Below the pieces are notes generated by a model that saw only the letters and a program-made list of their open reading frames with translations, was not told the origin of the DNA and ran no database searches. This document shows positions 8,935-17,222 of a DNA stretch of 64,000 bases, piece by piece. The stretch lies in the NCBI RefSeq assembly GCF_006494775.1, contig NZ_CP041146.1:5698501-5762500 (forward strand). The letters are read 5' to 3'. Origin of the DNA: Nocardioides humi (lineage in GTDB: Bacteria; Actinomycetota; Actinomycetes; Propionibacteriales; Nocardioidaceae). The position numbers were made by a program, and so were the translations under genes. The first letter of the stretch is position 1. The number at the start of each line of letters is the position of its first letter.

Positions 8935-9564
8935 TCAGACCGCCTTGCCCGCCAGGTCGGTCAGGTGCACGCCGTCGCGAGCGGCGACGGTGAGCCAGGC
9001 GCCGCCGCTGCCCGGCAGCGGGCGGCCGGCGACGACGGTGCAGCTCTGCGGCTCGGTGCCGCACAGGGCCGCCAGCACCGCGCCGTCGAGGTCGGTGAGG
9101 TCGAAGGGCTTGCGGGGCGAGCGCACCGTGCCGCCGGAGGTCATCGCCTCGCCGTCCCACAGGAGGACCTCCGCGTCGTCCTCGCCGGGAACCATGAGCA
9201 CCGCGTTGCCCTGGTAGAGCACGACCTCGTGCACGTCGGTCGACCCGGTCTCCGCGCGCAGCGCCGCGGCCATCGCAGCGGTGCCGTCGGTCGTGAACAG
9301 GTCCGCGTCACCGGAGCCCCCGATCTGGATCAGGGTGTGCGACGTCGTGGTCGACGTGTGGTCGTCGTCACCGCCCATGGCGCTCATCACGAGCGCGGTG
9401 ATCCCGGCGCCGGCCCCGCCGAGCACCACCACGGCCCCGGCCACCAGGACGCCGATCCGGCGTCGTACCCGGCGGCGCTCGGTGCCGGCGTCGTACGCCG
9501 GGTAGGTGGCGCCGTCGTACGGCGCCCCCTGCGGCGCGTCGTACCGACGCCACTCCTCGGCCAC
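8935..9564 (-). CDS. Single-pass membrane protein of unknown function
   Basis: 209 residues. A short Tyr/Pro-rich cytoplasmic N-terminus and an Arg-rich cluster (RRRVRRR) precede one transmembrane helix at roughly residues 36-60. An acidic Thr/Ser-rich linker (DDDHTSTTT) and an extracytoplasmic domain with two Cys in CGTEPQSC follow. The helix and positive-inside cluster argue for an anchored extracellular domain. Start is GTG. The gene follows the Mop-like gene by 6 nt on the same strand and may be co-transcribed with it. I do not recognise the family. Confidence 0.7.
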   Translation of the reverse strand: MAEEWRRYDAPQGAPYDGATYPAYDAGTERRRVRRRIGVLVAGAVVVLGGAGAGITALVMSAMGGDDDHTSTTTSHTLIQIGGSGDADLFTTDGTAAMAAALRAETGSTDVHEVVLYQGNAVLMVPGEDDAEVLLWDGEAMTSGGTVRSPRKPFDLTDLDGAVLAALCGTEPQSCTVVAGRPLPGSGGAWLTVAARDGVHLTDLAGKAV

Positions 9565-9570
9565 GGCGCC

Positions 9571-9780
9571 TCAGTCGACGGCGAGCAGGACGTCGCTGGC
9601 CTTGACCACCACGGTGACCTCCGAGCCGACCTCGACACCGAGCTCCTCGGCCGCCTCGCGGGTGATCGAGGACGTGACCGTGTCGCCGCCGCCGAGCTGG
9701 ACCTTGACGGTGGTGGTGACCGCGCCGACCTCGACGTGGGTGACGGTGCCGCGGATCTGGTTGCGTGCGCTGAGCCTCAT
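9571..9780 (-). CDS. TOBE/Mop-domain small protein (molbindin-like)
   Basis: 69 residues forming a single TOBE (Mop) domain: SARNQIRGTVTHVEVGAVTTTV, then ITREAAEELGVEVGSEVTVVVKASDVL (shown here as separate parts of one motif). Stand-alone Mop proteins bind molybdate or tungstate oxyanions in the cytoplasm, and the family signature is clear. It sits 30 nt downstream of the FAD oxidoreductase but may have its own promoter: GATACT at 9787-9792 is 6 nt before the ATG. No molybdate transporter is visible nearby, so its role here is open. Confidence 0.85.
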   Translation of the reverse strand: MRLSARNQIRGTVTHVEVGAVTTTVKVQLGGGDTVTSSITREAAEELGVEVGSEVTVVVKASDVLLAVD

Positions 9781-9810
9781 GGTCCGAGTATCGCAGGCTG
9801 CAGCGGCGCC

Positions 9811-11187
9811 TCAGGAGTCGAAGCCCAGACCGAGCCGGTCGAGCGTGCGCAGCCACAGGTTGCGCCGGCCGGTCTCGTCGGCGCGCGCCGACGCCCACCG
9901 GGTGAGCTGGACGCCGATCCACGCGAACGGCTCGGGCGGGAAGGGCAGCGGCCGCTCCCGCACCATCGCGAGCTCGGTCCGCTCGGTCGGGGCGCCGGAG
10001 AGCAGGTCGAGCATGACGTCGGCGGCGAACCGGGAGGCGCCGACGCCGAGGCCGGTGAAGCCGGTGGCGTAGGCGACGCGGCCGCCGTGGGCGAGGCCGT
10101 AGAATGCGCAGAACCGGGTGCAGGTGTCGATCACGCCGCCCCACCGGTGCGTGAACCGCACGTCCGCCAGCTGCGGGAAGGTCGCGTAGAAGTGCTCGGC
10201 GAGCAGCCGGTGGGTCGCGGCGCGCTGCTCGTGCTCGGGCGCGATCGCGCGCCCGAAGTGGTAGACCGCGTCGTACCCGCCCCACAGGATCCGGTTGTCG
10301 CCGGTCAGCCGGTAGTAGTGGAAGAGGTTCCCGCTGTCGGCGACCCCGCACCGTGCGGTCCAGCCGACCGCCGCGAGCTGCTCGCGGGTGAGCGGCTCGG
10401 TGGCGAGCACGTGGTCGTAGACGGGTACGACGCGCGTCCGCATCCGCCGCAGCAGCGAGGTGAACACGTTCGTCGCGAGGACCACCTGCCGGGCGCACAC
10501 CACGCCGTACGACGTCGTCACCTCGACCACGCCGTCGCGCCGGCGCATGCCCAGGACCTCCGTCTCGTCGGCGATCCGCGCCCCCAGCGACTCCGCGGCC
10601 GCCGCGAGCCCCCAGGCCAGTCGCGCGGGATCGACCATCGCGCAGCCCTCGGCGTCGAGCCGGCCGGCGAGGTACGTCGGCGAGTCGACCAGGCCGCGGA
10701 CGGCGGCGGCGTCGAGGAACCCGGGCGCCGACGGCTCCAGCAGGGCCGTCTCGTGCGGCCGGGTCGCGACCGAGAGCTGGCCGGTGCGCTCGAAGCCGCA
10801 CGCGATCCCGTAGCGGCGCACGGTCGCCTCGATCGCGTCGAGGTTCGCCAGCCCCATCCGCTCCAGCTCGTCGTACTCCTCGGGCCAGCGGTCGCGCCCG
10901 TTGGCCTCGCCGTGGGTCAGGCTCGCCTCGCAGAACCCGCCGTTGCGGCCGGTGGCGTGCTCGGCGATCCGGTCCCGCTCGACGACCAGCACCGACCGGC
11001 CGGGCTCCCGCTCGAGCGCCCGCAGCGCCGTCCACAGGCCGGTGAACCCGCCGCCGACGACGAGCAGGTCGACGTCGGCGTCGCCCACCGGGGGCCGCCG
11101 GGCGGGCCGCGCCGGGGTGTCGAGCCACAGCACGCGCGGGGCGGCGGCGTCGGCGCGTTCGTGGGCCTCACGGGAGGTGAGGGTCAT
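9811..11187 (-). CDS. FAD-dependent amine oxidoreductase (DAO/PuuB-like)
   Basis: 458 residues of the DAO superfamily. The dinucleotide-binding VVGGGFTGLW is at about residues 43-52, the HATGRNGGFCEA active-site segment follows, and the C-terminal FAD-binding part has WGGVIDTCTRF and ATGFTGLGV. The layout is that of gamma-glutamylputrescine oxidase and related amine oxidases, which oxidise a primary amine to an aldehyde with release of H2O2. The ATG overlaps the stop of the upstream saccharopine-dehydrogenase-like gene by 4 nt. With the aldehyde dehydrogenase and PotABCD nearby, a polyamine-derived amine is the likely substrate. The exact substrate cannot be read from sequence. Confidence 0.85.
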   Translation of the reverse strand: MTLTSREAHERADAAAPRVLWLDTPARPARRPPVGDADVDLLVVGGGFTGLWTALRALEREPGRSVLVVERDRIAEHATGRNGGFCEASLTHGEANGRDRWPEEYDELERMGLANLDAIEATVRRYGIACGFERTGQLSVATRPHETALLEPSAPGFLDAAAVRGLVDSPTYLAGRLDAEGCAMVDPARLAWGLAAAAESLGARIADETEVLGMRRRDGVVEVTTSYGVVCARQVVLATNVFTSLLRRMRTRVVPVYDHVLATEPLTREQLAAVGWTARCGVADSGNLFHYYRLTGDNRILWGGYDAVYHFGRAIAPEHEQRAATHRLLAEHFYATFPQLADVRFTHRWGGVIDTCTRFCAFYGLAHGGRVAYATGFTGLGVGASRFAADVMLDLLSGAPTERTELAMVRERPLPFPPEPFAWIGVQLTRWASARADETGRRNLWLRTLDRLGLGFDS

Positions 11188-12404
11188 TGCTCGCGCCGGC
11201 CCCACGGTGCGCCGTACGCCGTCAGCAGGTCCAGGAACGGCACCGCGTCGAACGCCTCCGGACCCAGCACGCCGGCGCCCTGCCAGGCGCCGGTCGCGAG
11301 CAGTTCCAGCGCGATCACCGGGTTGACCGCGGTCTGCCAGACCACGCACTGGTGGCCGTACTCCGCCATCGACCAGGAGTTGTCGACCACGTGGTAGAGG
11401 TACGTCGACCGCGGCTGCCCGTCCTTGCCGGTGCCCGTCACCCACAGCCCGGCACAGGTCTTGCCGGTCATCCGCGGCCCCACCGTCGCGGGATCGGGCA
11501 GCACCGCCGCCACGACGTCGCGCGGCGACACCTCGACGCCCTTGACCCGCACCTTCTCGGTGCGGTCGAGCCCGAGCGTGTGCAGCACCTGGAGGATGGT
11601 GATGAACTCCGAGCCCAGGCCGTACTTGAAGGTCACCCGCCGGCAGTCCACCCAGCGCGGCATGAGGAGCACCTCCTCGTGCTCGACGTTGACGCACTCG
11701 ACCGGGCCGATCCCCTCGGGGAAGTCGAAGACCTCCGGCTCGCTGAACGGGGGAGTCGTGAACCAGCCGCGCTCGCGCTCCCAGATCACCGGCGGGTTGA
11801 GGCACTCCTCGATCGTGGTCCACATCGAGAACGACGGCGCGAAGATCTCGTTGCCGTCGTCGTCGGTCACCACCAGGTTGGCACCGTCGCGGGTGCCGAG
11901 CTCGTCGATCTCGGAGAACAGGTGGTCGGCGGCGTAGCGCGCGAACACGTCGGAGAGCCCCGGCTCGACGCCGATCCCGACCAGCGCCAGCCGGCCGGCC
12001 TCCTCCCACTCCTCGGCGGCGGCGAACTGCTCGTCGCCGAGCTTCACCCCCGTCCTCTCGTACGGCGCCTCGGGATGCGGCTTCGACAGCGACATCGCCA
12101 TGTCGAGGTAGTCCGCGCCGGCCGCGAAGGCGCCGTCGAAGACCGGCATGTCGAAGACCGGGTCGACGGCGTTCATCACGTGCGTGATCCGGTGCTCCCG
12201 GCAGAGCGCGGCGACGGACTCCGCCGAGGAGGCGTCGACCCGGGCGGCGGCGTACCGGCTGTCGGTCGCGGCGGCCCGCTCGGCCCGGGCGAGGTCGTAG
12301 TCGGCGACCACGAGCGCCTCGAAGAAGTCGCGACGCGCGGCGATGGCGGCGAAGGCGCCGCCCACGCCGCCGGCGCCGATGAGGAGGATGCGCACCGGAG
12401 TCAC
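11184..12404 (-). CDS. Saccharopine dehydrogenase-family oxidoreductase
   Basis: 406 residues. The N-terminal Rossmann fold has GAGGVGGAFA at about residues 8-17. It is followed by the AVDPVFDMPVFDGA and DYLDMAM segments typical of saccharopine/carboxynorspermidine dehydrogenase-like proteins, and a C-terminal catalytic-like domain with VNVEHEEVLLMPRW. GTG start, overlapping both the aldehyde dehydrogenase stop (GTGA) and the downstream oxidase start (ATGA). Some relatives (carboxynorspermidine and homospermidine synthases) work on polyamines. That would fit the neighbours, but lysine-type substrates are equally possible. Confidence 0.82.
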   Translation of the reverse strand: MTPVRILLIGAGGVGGAFAAIAARRDFFEALVVADYDLARAERAAATDSRYAAARVDASSAESVAALCREHRITHVMNAVDPVFDMPVFDGAFAAGADYLDMAMSLSKPHPEAPYERTGVKLGDEQFAAAEEWEEAGRLALVGIGVEPGLSDVFARYAADHLFSEIDELGTRDGANLVVTDDDGNEIFAPSFSMWTTIEECLNPPVIWERERGWFTTPPFSEPEVFDFPEGIGPVECVNVEHEEVLLMPRWVDCRRVTFKYGLGSEFITILQVLHTLGLDRTEKVRVKGVEVSPRDVVAAVLPDPATVGPRMTGKTCAGLWVTGTGKDGQPRSTYLYHVVDNSWSMAEYGHQCVVWQTAVNPVIALELLATGAWQGAGVLGPEAFDAVPFLDLLTAYGAPWGRREQ

Positions 12405-13840
12405 TCTCCCGTGAAGGACATGACGTGCTTGATGCGCGTGTAGTCCTCGAGGCCGTACATGGACAGGTCCTTGCCGTAGCCGGAGTGCTTGAAGCCGCCG
12501 TGCGGCATCTCGGAGACGAACGGGATGTGGGTGTTGATCCAGACCACGCCGAAGTCGAGCCGTTTGGACATCCGCAGCGCGCGGGCGTGGTCCGTGGTCC
12601 ACACGCTGGAGGAGAGGCCGTAGCGCACGCCGTTGGCGAGGCGGAGCGCCTCGGCCTCGTCGGCGAACCGCTGCACGGTGATGACCGGGCCGAAGATCTC
12701 GTCCTGGACCGCCTCGTCGTCCTGGCGCAGCCCGGAGACGACGGTCGCGTCGAAGTAGTACCCGCCCTCGCCGCCGGCGACGGTGGGCCGGGTGCCGCCG
12801 GCGTCGATCCGCGCGTGGTCGGGCAGCCGGTCGACCATGCCGGTGACCCGGGCGAGCTGGTCGGGGTTGTTGAGGGCGCCGTACAGGATGTCGGGGTCGT
12901 CGGGCAGGCCGGTGCGCGTGCCCCGCGCCTGCTCGGCCAGCGCGGCGACGAGGTCGTCGTGGACGCCGTCGGCGGCGAGCACCCGGGTCGCGGCCGTGCA
13001 GTCCTGGCCGGCGTTGAAGTAGCCCGCGGTCGCGATCGCCTCCGCGGCCGCCGCGACGTCGGCGTCGTCGAAGACCACGACCGGTGCCTTGCCGCCCAGC
13101 TCGAGGTGCACCCGCTTGAGGTCGGTGGCCGCGGACCCGGCGACCTCCATGCCGGCGCGCACCGAGCCGGTGATCGCGACCAGCTGCGGCGTCGGGTGCT
13201 CGACCAGCGCCCGGCCGGTGTCGCGGTCGCCGCACACGACGTTGAGCACGCCGGGCGGCAGGTGCTCGGCCGCCAGCTCGGCCAGCAGGACGGTGCTGGC
13301 AGGCGTGGTGTCGCTGGGCTTGAGCACGATCGTGTTGCCCGCGGCCAGGGCGGGCGCGATCTTCCAGATCGCCATCATCAGGGGGTAGTTCCAGGGGGTC
13401 ACCTGGGCGACGACGCCGATCGGCTCGCGGCGTACCCAGGAGGTGTGGTCCTTGAGGTACTCGCCCGCGCCGCGGCCCTCGAGCACTCGCGCGGCGCCGG
13501 CGAAGAACCGCAGCTCGTCGACGCTCGGCGGCAGCTCCTCGTCGGCGGTCAGGCCGATCGGCTTGCCGGTGTTCTCGCACTCGACGCGCACGAACTCGTC
13601 GGCGCGGTCCTCGAGCGCCTGGGCGATCCGCAGCAGCGCCTCCTGCCGCTCCTTCGGCGTGGTCTCGCCCCAGGTGCCGAAGGCCCGCTCGGCCGCGCGC
13701 ATGGCGCGGTCGACGTCCTCGGGCCCGCTGGCGGGGGCGGTCGTGTAGGTGCGGCCGGTGGCCGGGTCGACGACGTCGTACGTCGCTCCGGAGGCGGCGT
13801 CCGCGGACGCGCCGTCGATGAGGTTGCGCAGAGGACTCAT
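12401..13840 (-). CDS. NAD(P)-dependent aldehyde dehydrogenase, probably gamma-aminobutyraldehyde dehydrogenase
   Basis: 479 residues, a full-length ALDH. The conserved TPWNYP is near 148-153, KPSDTTP at 174-180, the general base Glu247 lies in LELGGK, and the nucleophile Cys281 in FNAGQDCTA. The EIFGP and FGVVWINTH motifs and the family C-terminus are present. The class resembles PatD/PuuC aminobutyraldehyde dehydrogenases. First gene of the operon with the reductase and oxidase; together they would turn putrescine-derived aldehydes into acids. A promoter (TTCCGC-N17-TACGCT, 13849-13877 on the minus strand) lies 8 nt before the ATG, next to the proposed Lrp-type site. Confidence 0.88.
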   Translation of the reverse strand: MSPLRNLIDGASADAASGATYDVVDPATGRTYTTAPASGPEDVDRAMRAAERAFGTWGETTPKERQEALLRIAQALEDRADEFVRVECENTGKPIGLTADEELPPSVDELRFFAGAARVLEGRGAGEYLKDHTSWVRREPIGVVAQVTPWNYPLMMAIWKIAPALAAGNTIVLKPSDTTPASTVLLAELAAEHLPPGVLNVVCGDRDTGRALVEHPTPQLVAITGSVRAGMEVAGSAATDLKRVHLELGGKAPVVVFDDADVAAAAEAIATAGYFNAGQDCTAATRVLAADGVHDDLVAALAEQARGTRTGLPDDPDILYGALNNPDQLARVTGMVDRLPDHARIDAGGTRPTVAGGEGGYYFDATVVSGLRQDDEAVQDEIFGPVITVQRFADEAEALRLANGVRYGLSSSVWTTDHARALRMSKRLDFGVVWINTHIPFVSEMPHGGFKHSGYGKDLSMYGLEDYTRIKHVMSFTGE

Positions 13841-13848
13841 GCCTGGCG

Positions 13849-13877
13849 AGCGTAGTCAGCATGTCGGTGGCGCGGAA
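13849..13877 (-). promoter_or_regulatory. Promoter of the aldehyde dehydrogenase operon
   Basis: On the minus strand TTCCGC (13872-13877), a 17-bp spacer and TACGCT (13849-13854) precede the ATG by 8 nt, which suggests a leaderless or very short leader. The GCAACG palindrome at 13886-13902 begins 9 bp upstream of the -35 box. Confidence 0.45.
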
Positions 13878-13885
13878 GTGACTTC

Positions 13886-13914
13886 GCAACGAAATCCGTT
13901 GCACATCTGCGCAG
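13886..13914. promoter_or_regulatory. Putative Lrp/AsnC-type operator shared with the lrp promoter
   Basis: GCAACG-AAATC-CGTTGC (13886-13902) is a perfect 6-bp-arm palindrome, followed by ACATCTGCGCAG. A closely related stretch (GCAACG-GAATC-CGT, then ATCTGTTGCAC) occurs at 19626-19654 in front of the Lrp/AsnC gene. This copy lies between the divergent aldehyde dehydrogenase and aminotransferase promoters, just upstream of both -35 boxes. That position would allow activation of either. Confidence 0.55.
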
Positions 13915-13929
13915 AGGCGACTGATTCAC

Positions 13930-13958
13930 TTGCTGTTTCCCGCTCGGGGCGTCAAGAT
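13930..13958 (+). promoter_or_regulatory. Promoter of the class III aminotransferase gene
   Basis: TTGCTG (13930-13935), a 17-bp spacer and CAAGAT (13953-13958) end 6 nt before the GTG at 13965, implying a leaderless transcript. The proposed regulator site ends 15 bp upstream of the -35 box. Confidence 0.45.
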
Positions 13959-13964
13959 GGAGGG

Positions 13965-15359
13965 GTGGTAGACGACAAGGCACACGACGCCCTCCAGCAG
14001 TCCGCGCGCGATCACCTGTGGATGCACTTCACCCGCATGTCGTCCTACGACACCGCGGAGGTGCCGGTCATCGTGCGGGGCGACGGGGCGTACGTCTGGG
14101 ACTCCCACGGCCGCAAGTACCTCGACGCCCTCGGCGGGCTCTTCGTCAGCCAGCTGGGCCACGGCCGCACCGAGCTCGCCGAGGCCGCGGCGAAGCAGGC
14201 CTCCGAGCTCGCGTTCTTCCCGCTGTGGTCCTACGCCCACCCGAGCGCGATCGAGCTCGCCGCGAAGATCGCGAGCCAGGCGCCCGGCGACCTCAACCGG
14301 GTCTTCTTCACCTCCGGCGGCGGCGAGGCCGTCGAGTCCGCCTGGAAGCTCGCCAAGAACTACTTCAAGCTCGTCGGCAAGCCGATGAAGCACAAGGTGA
14401 TCAGCCGCGCGATCGCCTACCACGGCACCACCCAGGGCGCGCTGTCGATCACCGGCCTGCCCGGCCTCAAGCAGCAGTTCGAGCCGCTGGTGCCCTCGAC
14501 CTTCCGGGTGCCCAACACCAACATCTACCGCGCGCCCGCGTTCCTGGAGGACACGAGCGGCGTGGTCGACCCCGAGACGTTCGGCCGCTGGGCCGCCGAC
14601 CAGATCGCCGTCGCGATCGAGAACGAGGGCCCCGACACCGTCGCCGCCGTCTTCCTCGAGCCCGTCCAGAACGCCGGCGGCTGCTTCCCGCCGCCCCCGG
14701 GCTACTTCCAGCGGGTGCGCGAGATCTGCGACCAGTACGACGTCCTGCTGGTCTCCGACGAGGTCATCTGCGCCTACGGGCGGCTGGGGCACATGTTCGG
14801 CGCCGAGCGCTACGGCTACCAGCCCGACATCATCACCTCCGCCAAGGGGATCACCTCCGGCTACGCCCCGCTGGGCGCGATGATCGCCAGCGACCGGATC
14901 TACGAGCCCTTCGCCCACGGCACCGAGACCTTCCTGCACGGCTACACCTTCGGCGGTCACCCCGTCTCCACCGCGGTCGCGCTGAAGAACTTCGAGATCT
15001 TCGAGAACGAGAAGATCAACGAGGGCGTCCGCGAGCGCGAGGGCGCCTTCCGCGGCACCCTCGAGAGGCTGCTCGACCTGCCGCTCGTCGGCGACGTCCG
15101 CGGCGACGGGTTCTTCTACGGCATCGAGCTGGTCAAGGACAGGACCACCAAGGAGACCTTCGACGAGGACGAGTCCGAGCGGCTGCTGCGCGGGTTCCTC
15201 TCCAAGGCGCTCTTCGACGCCGGCCTCTACTGCCGCGCCGACGACCGGGGCGACCCGGTCATCCAGCTCTCCCCGCCGCTGATCTGCGGCCAGGAGCACT
15301 TCGACGAGATGGAGCAGAAGCTCCGCACGGTCCTCACCGAGGCGGCGGCGCTCCTGTAG
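13965..15359 (+). CDS. Class III (omega) aminotransferase, probably amine/putrescine-pyruvate type
   Basis: 464 residues. A PLP fold-type I enzyme with LYLDALGGLF-like N-terminus, FTSGGGEAVESAWKLAK phosphate-binding segment, LLVSDEVICAYGRLG with the PLP-contacting Asp, and the Schiff-base Lys294 in SAKGITSGYAPLG. Diamine and beta-alanine aminotransferases share this architecture. Its divergence from the aldehyde dehydrogenase operon and proximity to PotABCD point to putrescine or a related amine as donor, with the ALDH taking the aldehyde (inference). The GTG start is chosen because a promoter-like -10 box lies exactly 6 nt upstream; ATG at 14022 would drop conserved N-terminal residues. Confidence 0.87.
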   Translation: MVDDKAHDALQQSARDHLWMHFTRMSSYDTAEVPVIVRGDGAYVWDSHGRKYLDALGGLFVSQLGHGRTELAEAAAKQASELAFFPLWSYAHPSAIELAAKIASQAPGDLNRVFFTSGGGEAVESAWKLAKNYFKLVGKPMKHKVISRAIAYHGTTQGALSITGLPGLKQQFEPLVPSTFRVPNTNIYRAPAFLEDTSGVVDPETFGRWAADQIAVAIENEGPDTVAAVFLEPVQNAGGCFPPPPGYFQRVREICDQYDVLLVSDEVICAYGRLGHMFGAERYGYQPDIITSAKGITSGYAPLGAMIASDRIYEPFAHGTETFLHGYTFGGHPVSTAVALKNFEIFENEKINEGVREREGAFRGTLERLLDLPLVGDVRGDGFFYGIELVKDRTTKETFDEDESERLLRGFLSKALFDAGLYCRADDRGDPVIQLSPPLICGQEHFDEMEQKLRTVLTEAAALL

Positions 15360-15382
15360 CCGGGGACCTTCAGCGGTACCGC

Positions 15383-15437
15383 CACCACGCAACGGCGGAC
15401 CGGGACGGTGGGGGTCTCGGGCCGCCGTTGCGTGGTG
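15383..15437. terminator. Strong bidirectional hairpin terminator
   Basis: A perfect 16-bp stem (arms at 15383-15398 and 15422-15437, core CGCAACGGCGG/CCGCCGTTGCG) with a 23-nt loop. It lies between the convergent aminotransferase and potC genes. No T-run follows. Size and position fit a bidirectional terminator. Confidence 0.75.
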
Positions 15438-15460
15438 CCTCGGCCCGGATCCGTGGATCG

Positions 15461-15509
15461 GGCGGCGGCCCGCGTCAGGCGGCGGCCCGCATCAGGCGGC
15501 GGCCCGCTT
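15461..15509. repeat. 17-bp tandem repeat containing the potC stop codon
   Basis: Units GGCGGCGGCCCGCGTCA (15461-15477), GGCGGCGGCCCGCATCA (15478-15494) and a partial third unit (15495-15509). On the minus strand each full unit ends an Arg-Ala-Ala-Ala-stop, so the potC end is duplicated. It looks like slippage at the gene terminus. Confidence 0.75.
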
Positions 15510-16307
15510 CCGGGTGACCAGCATGTTGCCGAGCACCAGGAACAGCGAGATCAGGAACATGACGGTCCCGACCACGTTGACCTGCATCGGAATGCCACGC
15601 TGCGCGACGCCCCACACGAACATCGGGAAGGTGACGGTCTGGCCCGCATTGAGGTTGGTGATGATGAAGTCGTCGAAGGAGAGCGAGAAGCTCAGCAGCG
15701 CCGCGGCGGCGATGCCGGGGAAGACGAGCGGGAAGGTGACCCGCCAGAACGTCGTCCACTCGCTGGCGTAGAGGTCCATCGCGGCCTGCTCGAGGTTCTC
15801 GTCGAGCCCGGCCAGGCGTGCCTTCACGGTCACGATGACGAAGGACAGGCAGAACATCACGTGGGCGATGAAGATCGTCACGAAGCCCAGCCGCCCGCCG
15901 AAGCCGCCCGCCACGAAGAGGGCGAGCAGCGAGGAGCCCATCACGATCTCGGGGGAGGCCATCGGCAGGAAGATCACGGTGTTGGCGATCGACCGGCCCG
16001 CGAAGTTGTGGCGCACCAGCCCGAAGGCGGCGAGGCTGCCGAGCAGGGTGGCGACCAGGGTGGCGAGCAGGCCGATCTCGATGCTGCGGACGACGGCCTC
16101 GCACATCCCGTCGGGCCGGCAGGGGTTGGCCCAGTTGTTCCAGGTGAAGTCGCGGAACGCGTAGACGTTGCGGGACTTGCTGTTGTCGTTGAAGCTCATC
16201 AGCATCACGACGGCGATCGGCACGAACATGTAGACCAGCACGAGCAGCCCGGCCGCGAGGACCAGGTGCTCGCCGATCCACCGCCCGGCGCGCTGCAACC
16301 CGGTCAT
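15492..16307 (-). CDS. potC: Polyamine ABC transporter permease (PotC-like)
   Basis: 271 residues with about six transmembrane helices and the binding-protein-dependent permease EAA-type loop (EQAAMDLYASEWTTFWRVTFP). It is the second membrane subunit of the spermidine/putrescine importer. ATG start at 16307. Last gene of the potD-potA-potB-(small ORF)-potC operon. The C-terminus ends in a Lys/Arg/Ala tail whose stop lies in a 17-bp tandem repeat. Confidence 0.92.
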   Translation of the reverse strand: MTGLQRAGRWIGEHLVLAAGLLVLVYMFVPIAVVMLMSFNDNSKSRNVYAFRDFTWNNWANPCRPDGMCEAVVRSIEIGLLATLVATLLGSLAAFGLVRHNFAGRSIANTVIFLPMASPEIVMGSSLLALFVAGGFGGRLGFVTIFIAHVMFCLSFVIVTVKARLAGLDENLEQAAMDLYASEWTTFWRVTFPLVFPGIAAAALLSFSLSFDDFIITNLNAGQTVTFPMFVWGVAQRGIPMQVNVVGTVMFLISLFLVLGNMLVTRKRAAA

Positions 16308-16372
16308 GCGGGGTCCCCGCGACGTTGTTCGGGGGAGCGGAGCGGAGGAGAAGAAGGTCGTGGGGTGCTCAT
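16304..16372 (-). CDS. Possible 22-residue coupled ORF between potB and potC
   Basis: The ATG at 16370-16372 overlaps the potB stop (ATGA), and the TGA at 16304-16306 overlaps the potC ATG (ATGA). The predicted peptide is Pro/Ser/Arg rich, with no recognisable motif. Its only support is the double start-stop overlap, which would carry ribosomes from potB to potC across a 61-nt gap. It could be chance. Confidence 0.3.
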   Translation of the reverse strand: MSTPRPSSPPLRSPEQRRGDPA

Positions 16373-17217
16373 ACGAGGTCCTCCGTCCCGGCGGTGCGGA
16401 TGTAGACCATGACCATCGCGACGATGATGACCATCAGGATCACCGACAGCGCGCCCGCCGTGGCGTAGTCGCCGGTGCTGGTGAACAGGTTCTGGATGAC
16501 ATTGCCGACCATGCGCTGGTTGGGACTGCCCAGCAGCGAGGCGTTGATGTAGTCGCCGGCGGCCGGGATGAACGTCAGCAGCGTGCCCGCCACGACGCCG
16601 GGCTTCGACAGGGGGAGGGTCACTTTGAGGAACCCGCGGGACGGCGAGGCGTACAGGTCGCCCGCGGCCTCGATCAGCCGGCCGTCGATCTTCTCCAGGC
16701 TGGCGTAGAGCGGCAGCACCATGAACGGCAGGAAGTTGTAGACCAGGCCGGCGATCACCGCGACGGGGGTCGCCAGCAGCCGGCCGTCCTCGCCGAGGAC
16801 GTGCAGGAACTGCAGGGTGTCGACCACGAAGCCGTCGTCGGCGAGGATCAGCTTCCACGACAGGGTCCGGACCAGGAAGCTGGTGAAGAAGGGGGCGATC
16901 ACCAGCACCAGCAGCAGGGTGCGCCAGCGGCCGGCCTTGAAGGCGATGGCGTAGGCGAGGATGTAGCCGAGCACGAGGCAGATCGCGGTCGCCACCGCGG
17001 CGTACCACAGCGAGCGGACGAGCGGCTCCCAGAACTGGTCGAGCGCGTCGGTGAAGTTCGCGAACCGGTAGCTGACGTCGTACCCGGTCAGGACCGAGCC
17101 CTCCGGGTCGAACAGGCTGGTCGCCAGCAGCGAGTAGAACGGGATCACGAAGAAGAGCGCGAGCCACAGGCCCGCCGGCAGCATCAGCCAGTAGCCGGTG
17201 AACCGTCCGCGGCGCAT
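16369..17217 (-). CDS. potB: Polyamine ABC transporter permease (PotB-like)
   Basis: 282 residues with about six transmembrane helices and the EAA loop IEAAGDLYASPSRGFLKVTLP. It pairs with PotC to form the translocation pore. The ATG at 17217 is preferred because GGAGG lies 10 nt upstream; a GTG at 17226 overlapping the potA stop is the alternative. The operon is tightly packed with potA upstream. Confidence 0.91.
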   Translation of the reverse strand: MRRGRFTGYWLMLPAGLWLALFFVIPFYSLLATSLFDPEGSVLTGYDVSYRFANFTDALDQFWEPLVRSLWYAAVATAICLVLGYILAYAIAFKAGRWRTLLLVLVIAPFFTSFLVRTLSWKLILADDGFVVDTLQFLHVLGEDGRLLATPVAVIAGLVYNFLPFMVLPLYASLEKIDGRLIEAAGDLYASPSRGFLKVTLPLSKPGVVAGTLLTFIPAAGDYINASLLGSPNQRMVGNVIQNLFTSTGDYATAGALSVILMVIIVAMVMVYIRTAGTEDLV

Positions 17218-17222
17218 GGCCG

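Noticed and set aside
8868..8940. Possible jetD remnant just after jetC
   Set aside because: The only open frame there is Arg/Pro-rich noise that crosses a hairpin and then lies antisense to the membrane-protein gene; no TOPRIM-like motif is visible.
15383..15437. GCAACG/CGTTGC inside the terminator as a third Lrp-type site
   Set aside because: The half-sites are 34 bp apart within a perfect 16-bp stem between convergent genes, and the AATC-CGT core is missing.
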